Assembly: GCA_016803235.1 (NCBI GenBank)
Contig: JADCLI010000006.1
Location: 1-64,000 of the forward strand
Reading direction: 5' to 3'
Source of the DNA: Pimelobacter simplex
GTDB taxonomy: Bacteria; Actinomycetota; Actinomycetes; Propionibacteriales; Nocardioidaceae
DNA length: 64,000 bases
Shown: positions 16,768 through 24,750 of the stretch, one piece after another
Numbering within the stretch: the first letter of the stretch is position 1
Layout of the letters: each line of letters begins with the position of its first letter
The notes under the pieces: model-generated
Told to the model about the DNA's origin: nothing
What the model saw: the letters and a program-made list of their open reading frames with translations, nothing else
The model's database searches: none
Position numbers and translations under genes: made by a program

Positions 16768-17040
16768 GTGATCTCGCTGACCCGACTCTCGGGGACCACG
16801 TTCCTGCTGAACGCGGACCTGATCGAGCGCGTCGACTGCACCCCGGACACCGTGGTGACGCTGGTCGACGGCACCAAGTACATCGTCGCCGAGTCCCTCG
16901 ACGAGGTCCGCGACGCCGTCATCGACTACCGCTCGACGATCGTGGCGCGTGCGGCCCTGCCGGACGCGTCCTCGGTCGCGCCGGTACGGACCCGCCCGGG
17001 CCGGCTGAGCGCCGTACCGCCGCGAGGAGTGACGCCGTGA
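16768..17040 (+). CDS. flbD: FlbD-family small flagellar protein
   Basis: A 90-residue protein of the small FlbD (PF06289-type) family commonly found between the hook genes and motA in Gram-positive bacteria. The signature is ISLTRLSGTTFLLNADLIERVDCTPDTVVTLVDGTKYIVAESLDEVRDAVIDYR. In Bacillus its homologue SwrD is needed for full motor power; that is family knowledge, not shown here. The C-terminal 25 residues are a basic, Pro-rich extension. The GTG start follows a GGAGG site by 7 bases. Confidence 0.88.
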   Translation: MISLTRLSGTTFLLNADLIERVDCTPDTVVTLVDGTKYIVAESLDEVRDAVIDYRSTIVARAALPDASSVAPVRTRPGRLSAVPPRGVTP

Positions 17041-17807
17041 AGGACATCGCAACCCCCGTGGGGATCGGCGCCGCGCTCGGCGTGATCATGCTCGCGAACA
17101 TCCTGGAGGGCGGCAGCCCGGCCAGCCTGTTCCTGATGCCACCGATGCTGCTCGTCTTCGGTGGCACCCTGTGCGTCGCCGTCGCCGGGGGCACGATGAG
17201 CGACGCGAAGAACGCCGTGACGTCGGCGAAGACCGCGCTCTTCGGCAAGGTGTCGTCGTCCGCGGACGTCGTACCGGTGGTCGTCGGCCTGTCCGACGCC
17301 GCGCGACGCGAGGGCATGCTCGCCCTCGAGAGCCGGGTCGGCGACATCGACGACCCCTTCCTCGTCAAGGGCGTCACGCTCGCCGTCGACGGCACCGACC
17401 CCGAGGAGCTGCGCGAGATCCTCGAGTCCGAGCTGCACGCCAAGAAGGCGGTCGACAAGCACGCCGCGAAGTTCTTCACCGACGCCGGCGGCTACGCGCC
17501 GACGATCGGCATCGTCGGCACCGTGATGAGCCTGGTCCACGTCCTGGAGAACCTCGCCGACCCCGGTGCGCTGGGGCACAGCATCGCCGCGGCCTTCCTC
17601 GCGACGCTGTGGGGCGTGCTGAGCGCGAACGTGCTGTGGCTGCCGATCGCCGCGCGCCTCAAGCGCCTCAGCGAGCTGGAGTGCACCCGGATGGAGATCG
17701 TCATCGAGGGCGTCGCCGCCATCCAGGCGGGCTCCAACCCGCGCATCGTCGCCCAGAAGCTCCAGTCGCTGCTGCCCGCCCAGGAGCAGCTGAAGGAAGC
17801 GGCCTGA
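17037..17807 (+). CDS. motA: MotA, flagellar stator proton channel subunit
   Basis: A 256-residue stator protein with four hydrophobic segments, including IGAALGVIMLANIL, LFLMPPMLLVFGGTLCVAVA, APTIGIVGTVMSLVHVLENL and IAAAFLATLWGVLSANVLWLPIA. The cytoplasmic loop has the charged segments that contact FliG (DAARREGMLALESRV). Conserved prolines of the channel lie in the last two segments. The GTG overlaps flbD (GTGA). It works with MotB, which starts one base after its stop. Confidence 0.95.
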   Translation: MKDIATPVGIGAALGVIMLANILEGGSPASLFLMPPMLLVFGGTLCVAVAGGTMSDAKNAVTSAKTALFGKVSSSADVVPVVVGLSDAARREGMLALESRVGDIDDPFLVKGVTLAVDGTDPEELREILESELHAKKAVDKHAAKFFTDAGGYAPTIGIVGTVMSLVHVLENLADPGALGHSIAAAFLATLWGVLSANVLWLPIAARLKRLSELECTRMEIVIEGVAAIQAGSNPRIVAQKLQSLLPAQEQLKEAA

Positions 17808-17808
17808 C

Positions 17809-18798
17809 ATGTCGCACCCCCGGCGCAAGCGGCGCGAGCACGAGGAGGAGCACGAGAACCACGAACGCTGGCTCGTCTCGTACGCCGACATGATCACCGT
17901 GCTGATGGCCCTGTTCATCGTCATGTTCGCGATGAGCCAGGTCGACGAGCAGAAGTACCAGCAGCTGAAGGACGGCCTCGCCGTCGGCTTCGGCCACGAG
18001 AAGTCGATCCTCAACGGCGCCAGCCCGATCAGCAACACCAAGGGCGTGAGCGAGCCCGGCGAGGCGTCCTACGAGATGCTGCTCGCGCAGGTCCCCGACG
18101 ACGCCCGCGAGACCGTCACCAAGATCCTCCAGGAGTCCGACCGGCTGCGCAACGAGCGTGCCCACGGCGAGGCCCGCGCCGAGGTCGACCGGTTGCTGAA
18201 GGTCTGGCGGAGGATCGACCGGGCGCTGCGCAAGCAGGGCCTGCGCGACGACGTCCGCGCGAGCATCGACGACCGCGGCCTCATCGTCAGCCTCGTCTCC
18301 CAGCACGTCGTGTTCGAGCCCGACATCGCCGAGCTGACCGAGCGCGGTCGCCGGGTGGTCGACACGATCGCCCCCGTCCTGACCGAGCTCCCCGAGCCGA
18401 TCGAGCTCGACGGCCACACCAACCAGGAGCCCGTGAAGCCGAAGTACTATCCCTCCGACTGGGAGCTCTCGCTCGCCCGCGCCGCCAACGTGCTGCACCG
18501 TCTCGAGGACGTCCACCGGATCCCCGCGCGCCGGCTGCGCGCCACCGGCTTCGGCCACACCAAGCCCCTCGTCGACCCGGCCCGCAACGGCTCGCAAAAG
18601 GTCAACAAGCGCGTCGACATCCTGGTCCTCAGCCAGCAGCCGGCCGAGACCCGCGCCCTCATGGGGGAGGCGTACGCCGAGCTGCGCCGCGAGGCCGGCC
18701 TCGAGGGACTCCCGACCGACCCCGCGGGCGACGGCACGAGCGACCAGCCCGCCGCTGCCGCCGCACCCACCCGCTCCCGAGGAGAGGACCCGTCATGA
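17809..18798 (+). CDS. motB: MotB, flagellar stator peptidoglycan-binding subunit
   Basis: A 329-residue stator subunit. The single membrane helix is WLVSYADMITVLMALFIVMFAMS, with the essential proton-binding Asp27. The OmpA-like peptidoglycan-binding domain (about 160-290) shows IELDGHTNQEP, YPSDWELSLARAANVL and FGHTKPLVDP. An N-terminal run rich in Arg, His and Glu precedes the helix. The acidic and small residues in the helix suggest proton use, but ion choice is not certain. It overlaps fliL by ATGA. Confidence 0.95.
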   Translation: MSHPRRKRREHEEEHENHERWLVSYADMITVLMALFIVMFAMSQVDEQKYQQLKDGLAVGFGHEKSILNGASPISNTKGVSEPGEASYEMLLAQVPDDARETVTKILQESDRLRNERAHGEARAEVDRLLKVWRRIDRALRKQGLRDDVRASIDDRGLIVSLVSQHVVFEPDIAELTERGRRVVDTIAPVLTELPEPIELDGHTNQEPVKPKYYPSDWELSLARAANVLHRLEDVHRIPARRLRATGFGHTKPLVDPARNGSQKVNKRVDILVLSQQPAETRALMGEAYAELRREAGLEGLPTDPAGDGTSDQPAAAAAPTRSRGEDPS

Positions 18799-19226
18799 CC
18801 ACCACCGTCGCCGCACCCGCGGCCACCGAGGCCCCCGCCAAGGGCGGCCGGGGCCGCACGGTCGGCATCGCCGTCCTGCTCCTCGCGCTCGTCGGCGGCG
18901 GCGCCTGGTTCTTCGTGCTCAAGCCGTCCGGCGCCGCCGAGCCCAAGCCCGGCGAGGTCGTGCCGATCGAGGCGATCCAGGTCAACCTCGCCGGCGGCCA
19001 CTACCTGCGCCTCGGCATGGCCCTCCAGCTCACCGAGGGCGCCCACGAGGTCGACGGCAGCCAGGCCCTCGACGCCGCGATCACCGTCTTCTCGGGCCTC
19101 CCGGTCGGCGAGGTCAACAAGCCGGACATCCGCGAGAAGCTGCGGCACCAGCTGCAGGAGAAGCTGCACGAGCGCTACCACGGTGACGTGATGGAGGTGT
19201 ACTTCACCGAGTTCGTCACCCAGTAG
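18795..19226 (+). CDS. fliL: FliL, basal-body associated stator protein
   Basis: A 143-residue single-span membrane protein. The helix is VGIAVLLLALVGGGAWFFV (about 23-41), followed by the FliL periplasmic domain with IEAIQVNLAGGHYLRLGMALQLTEG and the C-terminal EVYFTEFVTQ. It rings the stator and aids torque or export. It is the last gene of the flbD operon and is separated from fliM by 130 bases with three CGGGACCCT repeats and the fliM promoter. Confidence 0.92.
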   Translation: MTTTVAAPAATEAPAKGGRGRTVGIAVLLLALVGGGAWFFVLKPSGAAEPKPGEVVPIEAIQVNLAGGHYLRLGMALQLTEGAHEVDGSQALDAAITVFSGLPVGEVNKPDIREKLRHQLQEKLHERYHGDVMEVYFTEFVTQ

Positions 19227-19248
19227 CGAGCTCGTCCAGCATCGGACA

Positions 19249-19297
19249 CGGGACCCTCCCCGGGACCCTCCGTAGCCCGAACGGACCACGGGACCCT
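19249..19297. repeat. Three direct repeats of CGGGACCCT upstream of fliM promoter
   Basis: CGGGACCCT occurs at 19249-19257, 19261-19269 and 19289-19297, with centre spacings of 12 and 28 bases. They lie between fliL and the fliM sigma-28-type promoter. Either regulator half-sites or simple GC-rich repetition could explain them. A related cluster of GGGACA boxes lies upstream of the secreted protein at about 4650-4685. Confidence 0.4.
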
Positions 19298-19322
19298 GAC
19301 CGCCCGGCGTCCTGGCGACCCC

Positions 19323-19349
19323 TCAGGTCGGCTCCGGCCGCGACGATGG
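19323..19349 (+). promoter_or_regulatory. Sigma-28-type promoter for the fliM operon
   Basis: TCAGGTCG, 11 bases, then GACGATGG, and 7 bases to the GTG of fliM. The -35 is identical to those of cheR and flgB. The spacing is the same as for cheB and cheR, so a leaderless fliM mRNA is expected. Confidence 0.6.
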
Positions 19350-19356
19350 GCTCGTC

Positions 19357-20274
19357 GTGACCCTCCAGCGGCCGCGCCGCCGACCCCGCACGGCCGAACC
19401 CACGCCGTACGACTTCCGGCGACCGATCCAGCTCTCGCGGGAGCACCAGCGCACCCTGCAGCTCGGCTTCGACAGCTTCGCGCGCCAGGCGACGACGGTG
19501 TTCACCAGCTCGCTGCGCACGGTCTGCACGGTGACGCTCGCGGGCATCGAGCAGCGCACCTACGCGGAGTACGTCGACAGCCTCGGCCCGTCGACCTACA
19601 TGACCCTGTTCACGGCGGACCCGATCCCCGGCACCGGGGTGCTGGAGGTCCCCTTGTTCGCGACCATGTCGTGCCTGGACCACATGCTCGGCGGGCCCGG
19701 CTCCGACGACCAGCCCGACCGGCCGCTGACCGAGATCGAGGACGGGGTGATCCGCGGCCTGGTCGAGCGTCTGCTCGGCGAGATGCGGTACGCGCTCGAC
19801 GGGATCGTGACCCTGGAGCCGCACGTCACCGGCATCGAGTACAGCCCCCAGTTCGCGCAGGTCGCCAGCGCCGCCGACGTCATGGTCGTGGTCACCCTCG
19901 AGCTCAAGATCGGCGAGCGCGCGCACCGGATGTCGGTGTGCCTGCCGTTCAGCGGCCTGCTCCCCCACCTCGCCAACGCCTCCGGCAACGGCGCGGTCTC
20001 CGACCGCGAACGGGCTCAGCGGGCGCACTCGGCCCAGCTGCTGCAGGAGCAGTTCCAGCGGGTGCCGGTGTCGGTCTCCGTCCGGTTCCGGCCGATCCCG
20101 GTCGACCCGGCGACGCTGGCCGACCTGCGTCCCGGGTCCGTCCTCCGGCTCACCCACCCGGCGTCCGCGCCGCTGGACGTGACCGTCGCCGGCAACACCT
20201 TCGCCCATGCCACCCCCGGCGCCCGTGGCCAGCGCCTCGCCGCCCTCATCGTCACCACGCCCGAGGAGTCCTGA
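19357..20274 (+). CDS. fliM: FliM, flagellar motor switch protein
   Basis: A 305-residue C-ring protein. The middle domain carries [29 protein letters not shown] and [29 protein letters not shown], typical of FliM. The C-terminal SpoA domain follows ([30 protein letters not shown]). The extreme N-terminus ([17 protein letters not shown]) is short and lacks a clear copy of the usual CheY-binding motif. The start is a GTG positioned 7 bases behind a flagellar promoter. Confidence 0.95.
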   Translation: MTLQRPRRRPRTAEPTPYDFRRPIQLSREHQRTLQLGFDSFARQATTVFTSSLRTVCTVTLAGIEQRTYAEYVDSLGPSTYMTLFTADPIPGTGVLEVPLFATMSCLDHMLGGPGSDDQPDRPLTEIEDGVIRGLVERLLGEMRYALDGIVTLEPHVTGIEYSPQFAQVASAADVMVVVTLELKIGERAHRMSVCLPFSGLLPHLANASGNGAVSDRERAQRAHSAQLLQEQFQRVPVSVSVRFRPIPVDPATLADLRPGSVLRLTHPASAPLDVTVAGNTFAHATPGARGQRLAALIVTTPEES

Positions 20275-20279
20275 TCCCC

Positions 20280-21083
20280 ATGACCGATGTGCTCGACCCC
20301 GCCCTGCTCGCCGAGGCCGTCGCGGTCGCCGCGGCCGCGTCGCTGCCGGCGGTCACCCCGCTGACACCGGGCCCGGCCCAGCCCGGCTCGCCGCACGTCA
20401 CCGCGGCCTTCGCCGGCGGCGCGATCGCCGAGCTCGACGGCGGCGTACCCGGCGCGGTCGTGGTCCTCGTCGGCACCGAGCTGGTCGAGGCGCTCGCCAG
20501 CAGCCCGATGGGCGCCCTCGACGTGGCCGCCGCCGTGCAGCCGGCCCTCGACGCGGCCGCGCGCCAGCTCGGTGCGCACGCCCGCGGCGCCCGCACCCTC
20601 GACCTCGACGCCGAGGGGTACGACGTGACCGCCGAGCTCGGTGGCCCGTTCAGCACCGTGCCCCTCATCGGTGCCGGCATCGCCGCCGCCGTCCTGGTCC
20701 CCGAGGCCACTCTCGCCGGCGCCCGGGAGCCGATCACCGAGGACGTGGAGCCCCCGGCGTCCGTGCTGGCCGCGTCCGTCGAGGACGCGGCACCCGAGCC
20801 CTTCGTGCCCGCCTTCGGCGCGGCCGTGGCGCCCCCGCGTGGCCTGGAGCTGCTCCAGGGCGTCGACATGGAGGTCACCGTCGAGCTCGGCCGCACCCGG
20901 ATGACGGTGCGCGACCTGCTCGCCCTGACCCCGGGCGCCGTCCTCGAGCTGGACCGCGCCGCGGGCAGCCCCGCCGACCTGCTCGTCAACGGCCGCCTGG
21001 TGGCCCGCGGCGAGGTCGTCGTCGTCGACGAGGACTTCGGCCTGCGGGTCACCGAGATCCTCGACGCGAACGCCGCGGTCTGA
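20280..21083 (+). CDS. fliN: FliN/FliY-type switch protein with N-terminal CheX-like domain
   Basis: A 267-residue protein. The C-terminal SpoA domain (about 187-262) is clear: [69 protein letters not shown]. The N-terminal about 140 residues show the strand-helix pattern of CheC/CheX domains, so the layout is that of FliY, the Gram-positive FliN. No E-x2-N pair is visible in the N-terminal domain, so phosphatase activity is doubtful and the separate CheX may have taken that task. The start is an ATG 5 bases after the fliM stop. Confidence 0.9.
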   Translation: MTDVLDPALLAEAVAVAAAASLPAVTPLTPGPAQPGSPHVTAAFAGGAIAELDGGVPGAVVVLVGTELVEALASSPMGALDVAAAVQPALDAAARQLGAHARGARTLDLDAEGYDVTAELGGPFSTVPLIGAGIAAAVLVPEATLAGAREPITEDVEPPASVLAASVEDAAPEPFVPAFGAAVAPPRGLELLQGVDMEVTVELGRTRMTVRDLLALTPGAVLELDRAAGSPADLLVNGRLVARGEVVVVDEDFGLRVTEILDANAAV

Positions 21084-21088
21084 CCCCG

Positions 21089-21523
21089 ATGGTGGACAGT
21101 GGTGGCGGCGTGGGCCTCGGGGAGCTGGCCGTGCGCCTGGTCGGCTCGCTGGCGCTCGTCGTCGGGCTGCTGCTGCTCATCGCCCGCTTCGCCAACCGCC
21201 GGTTCAAGGCGCCCACGGGCGCTGCGATCCAGGTCGTGCAACGCCAGGCGCTGGGTCGCGGCCAGGGCGTCGCCGTGGTCTCGGTCGGCACCCGGGTCCT
21301 CGTGCTCGGCACTACGGAGCAGCAGATCACCCTGCTCGCCGAGGTCGAGCCGGACGAGGTCGGGCTGGACCTGACGCCGGCCGAGCCGGTCGTGGGCGAG
21401 GACGGCGAGCCGCTCGACGTACCGTCACCGGCGAGACCGTCCAGCGCGCTGGCCGGTTCGGTGCTCTCCCCGCAGACCTGGAAGGACGCCATGGCGGCCG
21501 TCACCGGGAAGCGGGCGTCGTGA
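21089..21523 (+). CDS. fliO: FliO, flagellar export gate assembly protein
   Basis: A 144-residue protein with one N-terminal membrane span (LAVRLVGSLALVVGLLLLIARFANRRF, about 12-38) followed by a small cytoplasmic domain with IQVVQRQALGRGQGVAVVSVGTRVLVLGTTEQQITLLAEV, the FliO signature. It supports assembly of the FliP ring. Placement between fliN and fliP is the usual one. It overlaps fliP by GTGA. Confidence 0.92.
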   Translation: MVDSGGGVGLGELAVRLVGSLALVVGLLLLIARFANRRFKAPTGAAIQVVQRQALGRGQGVAVVSVGTRVLVLGTTEQQITLLAEVEPDEVGLDLTPAEPVVGEDGEPLDVPSPARPSSALAGSVLSPQTWKDAMAAVTGKRAS

Positions 21524-22278
21524 CGTCGCTGTCCCTCACGCTGAGCCGCGCCGCGCTCGCGCTCGCCGACCCCAACGGCCCGAACGGCCCGAACGGCCCC
21601 GGCAAGGGCGGCACCGTGCAGATCGACCTGTCGGGCATGACCGACAAGCCGAGCAACAGCCTGCTGGTGTTCCTCGCGCTGACGCTCCTGAGCCTGCTGC
21701 CGGCGATCGTGCTGACGTGCACGAGCTTCACGAAGGTTCTCGTCGTGCTCGGCCTGACCCGCAACGCGCTCGGCCTGCAGCAGACGCCCAATAACCAGGT
21801 CCTGGCCGGTCTCGCCCTGTTCCTGAGCCTGTTCATCATGGCGCCGGTCCTCTCGGAGATCAACGACGGCGGCCTCCAGCCCTACCTCGACGGCGACAAG
21901 ACGACCTCCGCCGCCTTCCACGACGGCATGGAGCCGCTGCGGGAGTTCATGCTCGACAACACCGACGACGGCGAGCTGCAGCTGCTCACCAGCGTCGCCG
22001 ACCGCGAGCTGCCCGAGAACCGCGACGACGTCTCGACCGCCACCCTGATCCCGGCGTTCGTGCTCTCCGAGCTCAAGGACGCCTTCGTCATCGGGTTCAT
22101 CATCTTCATCCCGTTCCTCGTGATCGACATCGTCGTCAGCGGGGCGCTGATGAGCCTGGGCATGATGATGATGCCGCCGGTGATGGTGTCGCTGCCGTTC
22201 AAGCTGCTGCTGTTCGTGATGGTCGACGGGTGGGCGCTGGTCATCAAGGCGCTCGTCGCGTCGTACGGGACGGGTTAG
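21520..22278 (+). CDS. fliP: FliP, flagellar export gate protein
   Basis: A 252-residue membrane protein of the export channel. Family blocks are LLVFLALTLLSLLPAIVLTCTSFTKVLVVLGLTRNALGLQQTPNNQVLAGLALFLSLFIMAPV and LIPAFVLSELKDAFVIGFIIFIPFLVIDIVVSGALMSLGMMMMPP. The N-terminus contains three copies of Asn-Gly-Pro from a 9-base tandem repeat. The start is a GTG. fliQ begins 5 bases after the stop. Confidence 0.96.
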   Translation: MTSLSLTLSRAALALADPNGPNGPNGPGKGGTVQIDLSGMTDKPSNSLLVFLALTLLSLLPAIVLTCTSFTKVLVVLGLTRNALGLQQTPNNQVLAGLALFLSLFIMAPVLSEINDGGLQPYLDGDKTTSAAFHDGMEPLREFMLDNTDDGELQLLTSVADRELPENRDDVSTATLIPAFVLSELKDAFVIGFIIFIPFLVIDIVVSGALMSLGMMMMPPVMVSLPFKLLLFVMVDGWALVIKALVASYGTG

Positions 22279-22283
22279 CTGCC

Positions 22284-22553
22284 ATGACCGACACCGCGAT
22301 CATCGAGATCGCCCTCAAGACCATGCTGGTGGCACTGAAGCTGTCGGCGCCGATCCTCGCGACCTCGCTGGTCATCGGCTTCGCCATCTCGCTGTTCCAG
22401 TCGATGACCCAGATCCAGGAGTTCACGCTCTCGTTCGTGCCCAAGCTGGTCGGCGTCGGGGTCGCACTGCTGTTCTGCGGCAACTGGATGCTGCACACCC
22501 TGATGGCCTTCACCCGCGAGCTCTTCGACCTGCTTCCGGGCCTGCTCACCTGA
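22284..22553 (+). CDS. fliQ: FliQ, flagellar export gate protein
   Basis: An 89-residue protein with two membrane spans (LSAPILATSLVIGFAISLFQSMTQIQEFTLSFVPKL and VGVGVALLFCGNWML). It forms the export gate with FliP and FliR. The stop codon abuts a 158-base palindromic repeat that separates it from fliR. Confidence 0.95.
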   Translation: MTDTAIIEIALKTMLVALKLSAPILATSLVIGFAISLFQSMTQIQEFTLSFVPKLVGVGVALLFCGNWMLHTLMAFTRELFDLLPGLLT

Positions 22554-22710
22554 TGTCCAGGTCCGTGGGATCGCGCGAGCGAGCGGTGCTCGGCGCCGCG
22601 CTGGCAAGGCGCCGGCGCGATGGCAGACTGGGTTGTCTTTCGAGCGTCGGCAACGCCGCCAGCGTGGATGCCGGGCGCCGCGCAGCGTGCGATCTCACGG
22701 ACCTGGACAT
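22553..22710. repeat. 158-bp imperfect palindrome between fliQ and fliR
   Basis: The ends are 21-base inverted repeats with one mismatch: ATGTCCAGGTCCGTGGGATC at 22553 and its complement ending at 22710. Inner segments also pair partly, for example CTGGC at about 22600 with GCCAG at about 22670, so the unit folds as one long hairpin centred near 22631. It interrupts an otherwise overlapping gene row and starts on the last base of the fliQ stop. It has no coding sequence of its own and looks like a MITE-like or REP-type element. Confidence 0.8.
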
Positions 22711-22722
22711 CTAGGCGCCGCC

Positions 22723-23490
22723 GTGGTCCTCTCCGTCGACGGTGCCGCGCTCAGCGCCCTGCTGCTCGCCTCGGTGCGGGTGGTGGCGTGGCTGGTCGTC
22801 GTACCCCCGTTCGCGACGCGGGGCATCCCCACCATGGCCAAGGTCGTGCTCGCACTCGGCCTGTCGATGGCGATGGCGCCGACACTGGCCACCCAGGACC
22901 TGCCCAGCACGACGCCCGGACTCGTCCTGGCCACCGCGGCCCAGGCGCTGATCGGCGTCGGCATGGGCTACGTGACGATGCTGCTGTTCTCCGCGATCGG
23001 CGCGGCCGGCTCGCTCGTCGACGTGTTCGGCGGCTTCGCGCTGGCCGCCGCCTGGGACCCGCTGGCGATGAACTCCAACACCGTCTTCGGCCGGTTCCAC
23101 CAGCTCCTCGCGACCGCCTTGCTCGTCGTCTCCGGCGGGCACCTGATCGTGATCGGCGGCCTGCTCAGCACCTTCCGGTACCTGCCGCTGACCGGCATGC
23201 CCGACGTGTCGAGCTGGGACGGCGTGCTGCTCACGGCGTTCTCGATGTTCTTCACCGTCGCAGTGCAGATGGCGCTGCCGATGATCGCGGTGCTCTTCGT
23301 CGCCGACCTCGCGCTCGCGCTGCTCACCAAGGTGGCGCCGCAGCTCAACGCGCTCAGCATGATGTTCCCGGCCAAGGTCGGGCTGACCCTGCTGCTGCTC
23401 GGCCTGTCCTTCCCGATGCTGCCGGGCGCCCTCGACCGCCTGGTCGCCTACGCCAACGAGGCGATGGCGACGATGGCCGGAGCGGGGTGA
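22723..23490 (+). CDS. fliR: FliR, flagellar export gate protein
   Basis: A 255-residue membrane protein with about six spans. Typical segments are LLASVRVVAWLVVVPPFATRGIPTMAKVVLALGLSMAM, GMGYVTMLLFSAIGAAGSLVDVFGGFALA and ALPMIAVLFVADLALALLTKVAPQLNALSMMFPAKVG. The frame is open into the upstream palindrome (start at 22633), but the conserved part begins at VVLSVDGAALSALL, so I choose the GTG at 22723, just outside the repeat. flhB starts 6 bases after the stop. Confidence 0.94.
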   Translation: MVLSVDGAALSALLLASVRVVAWLVVVPPFATRGIPTMAKVVLALGLSMAMAPTLATQDLPSTTPGLVLATAAQALIGVGMGYVTMLLFSAIGAAGSLVDVFGGFALAAAWDPLAMNSNTVFGRFHQLLATALLVVSGGHLIVIGGLLSTFRYLPLTGMPDVSSWDGVLLTAFSMFFTVAVQMALPMIAVLFVADLALALLTKVAPQLNALSMMFPAKVGLTLLLLGLSFPMLPGALDRLVAYANEAMATMAGAG

Positions 23491-23496
23491 TCGCCG

Positions 23497-24633
23497 GTGG
23501 CCGGTAGCGAGGAGAAGACCGAGAAGCCCACTCCCAAGCGGAAGAAGCAGGCCCGCAAGGACGGGCAGGTTCCCCGCACTCCCGAGCTCGGCGGGTGGCT
23601 GGGCCTGCTGGTGGTGTCGCTGGCGATGGGCCCCTTGCTCGACCACGAGCTCGACGCCCTGCGGACCATGATGGCGACGTCCCTGCGCTCCGCCTCGGAC
23701 CCGTCGGTGCCCCTCGCGCTGACGCTGCTGGGCGACGCCGGGCGCCACGTCTTCCTCACGCTGCTCGTGCTCGGCTCGATGATGCTGGTCGTCGGCGTGG
23801 TCTCGGCGCTCGCGCAGGGCGGCTTCTACCTCTCCCCCAAGCTCGCCAAGCCCGACGCCAAGAAGCTCGACCCGGTCAAGGGCGCCAAGCGGCTGTTCGG
23901 CCCGCACGCCGCGTGGGAGGGCGTGAAGGTGCTCGGGAAGAGCGCCGTCGTCGGCTTCCTCGCCTGGGGCGCGGTGAAGTCGATGATGCCGCTGGTCGGC
24001 GGGATCCTCCCGATCGGCGTCGTGCTCCACCAGGTCACCGCCGAGGTCTCCCGCCTCCTGCTCAGCGTCGCGGTCGCCGGCCTGGTGATGGCCGCCGCCG
24101 ACTACGCGATGATGCGCCGCCGGATCGGCAAGCAGCTGCGGATGAGCCACAGCGAGATCAAGCAGGAGCACAAGCAGGCCGAGGGCGATCCCCTCGTCAA
24201 GGGCGCCATCCGGGCCCGGCAGATGGCGGCCGCCCGCAACCGCATGATCGCCGATGTCGCCACCGCCGACGTGCTGCTGGTCAACCCCACCCACGTCGCC
24301 GTCGCCCTGCGCTACGACCCCGAGCAGGGCGCCCCCCGCGTCGTCGCCCGCGGCGCCGGCGCCATCGCCGCCCGGATCCGGTCCGTGGCCGCCGAGGAGC
24401 GGGTGCCGCTCGTCCAGGACGTGCCGCTGGCCCGCGCGCTGTACCGGCACTGCCAGGTCGGCCAGGAGATCCCCCGCGAGCTGTGGGCGGCGGTCGCCCA
24501 GGTGCTGGCGTTCGTGCTCAGTCGCCGGCACGCGGGTCAGTACGGCGGCGAGCACCGCACCCCTCGTCGTACCGACGAGCTGCCCGAGGTGCTCGCCCTC
24601 TCCCGGCGGCGGCGGGCTGCGGAGGGTGCATGA
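23497..24633 (+). CDS. flhB: FlhB, export specificity switch
   Basis: A 378-residue export gate protein. The N-terminal EKTEKPTPKRKKQARKDGQV is the family hallmark. Four membrane spans follow, then the cytoplasmic domain with the autocleavage site NPTH at 263-266 (ADVLLVNPTHVAVALRYDP). Cleavage there and interaction with FliK switch export from hook to filament proteins. The C-terminal tail is Arg rich. The start is a GTG. Confidence 0.96.
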   Translation: MAGSEEKTEKPTPKRKKQARKDGQVPRTPELGGWLGLLVVSLAMGPLLDHELDALRTMMATSLRSASDPSVPLALTLLGDAGRHVFLTLLVLGSMMLVVGVVSALAQGGFYLSPKLAKPDAKKLDPVKGAKRLFGPHAAWEGVKVLGKSAVVGFLAWGAVKSMMPLVGGILPIGVVLHQVTAEVSRLLLSVAVAGLVMAAADYAMMRRRIGKQLRMSHSEIKQEHKQAEGDPLVKGAIRARQMAAARNRMIADVATADVLLVNPTHVAVALRYDPEQGAPRVVARGAGAIAARIRSVAAEERVPLVQDVPLARALYRHCQVGQEIPRELWAAVAQVLAFVLSRRHAGQYGGEHRTPRRTDELPEVLALSRRRRAAEGA

Positions 24634-24648
24634 ATCGTCGGACACCCC

Positions 24649-24695
24649 TCATCCACAGCCCCGTCCTGCCGATGGAGCCAGCGACGCCAGGACGG
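24649..24695 (+). promoter_or_regulatory. Sigma-28-type promoter and hairpin ahead of flhA
   Basis: TCATCCAC (24649-24656), 11 bases, then GCCGATGG (24668-24675) has the same spacing and a perfect -10 of the flagellar set; only the fourth -35 base differs. An 8-base perfect inverted repeat, CCGTCCTG at 24661-24668 with its complement at 24688-24695, overlaps the -10. The 117-base flhB-flhA gap is the largest inside the fliM-flhA row apart from the fliQ-fliR repeat, which fits an internal promoter. Confidence 0.5.
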
Positions 24696-24750
24696 CGCCA
24701 CCCCGCAGTGCCACGGACGGCGCGACCGGTCGAGAGGCTGTAGCCACCGC

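Noticed and set aside
21571..21606. Three 9-base tandem repeats in fliP as a phase-variation switch
   Set aside because: The unit is a multiple of three, so slippage would not change the frame.
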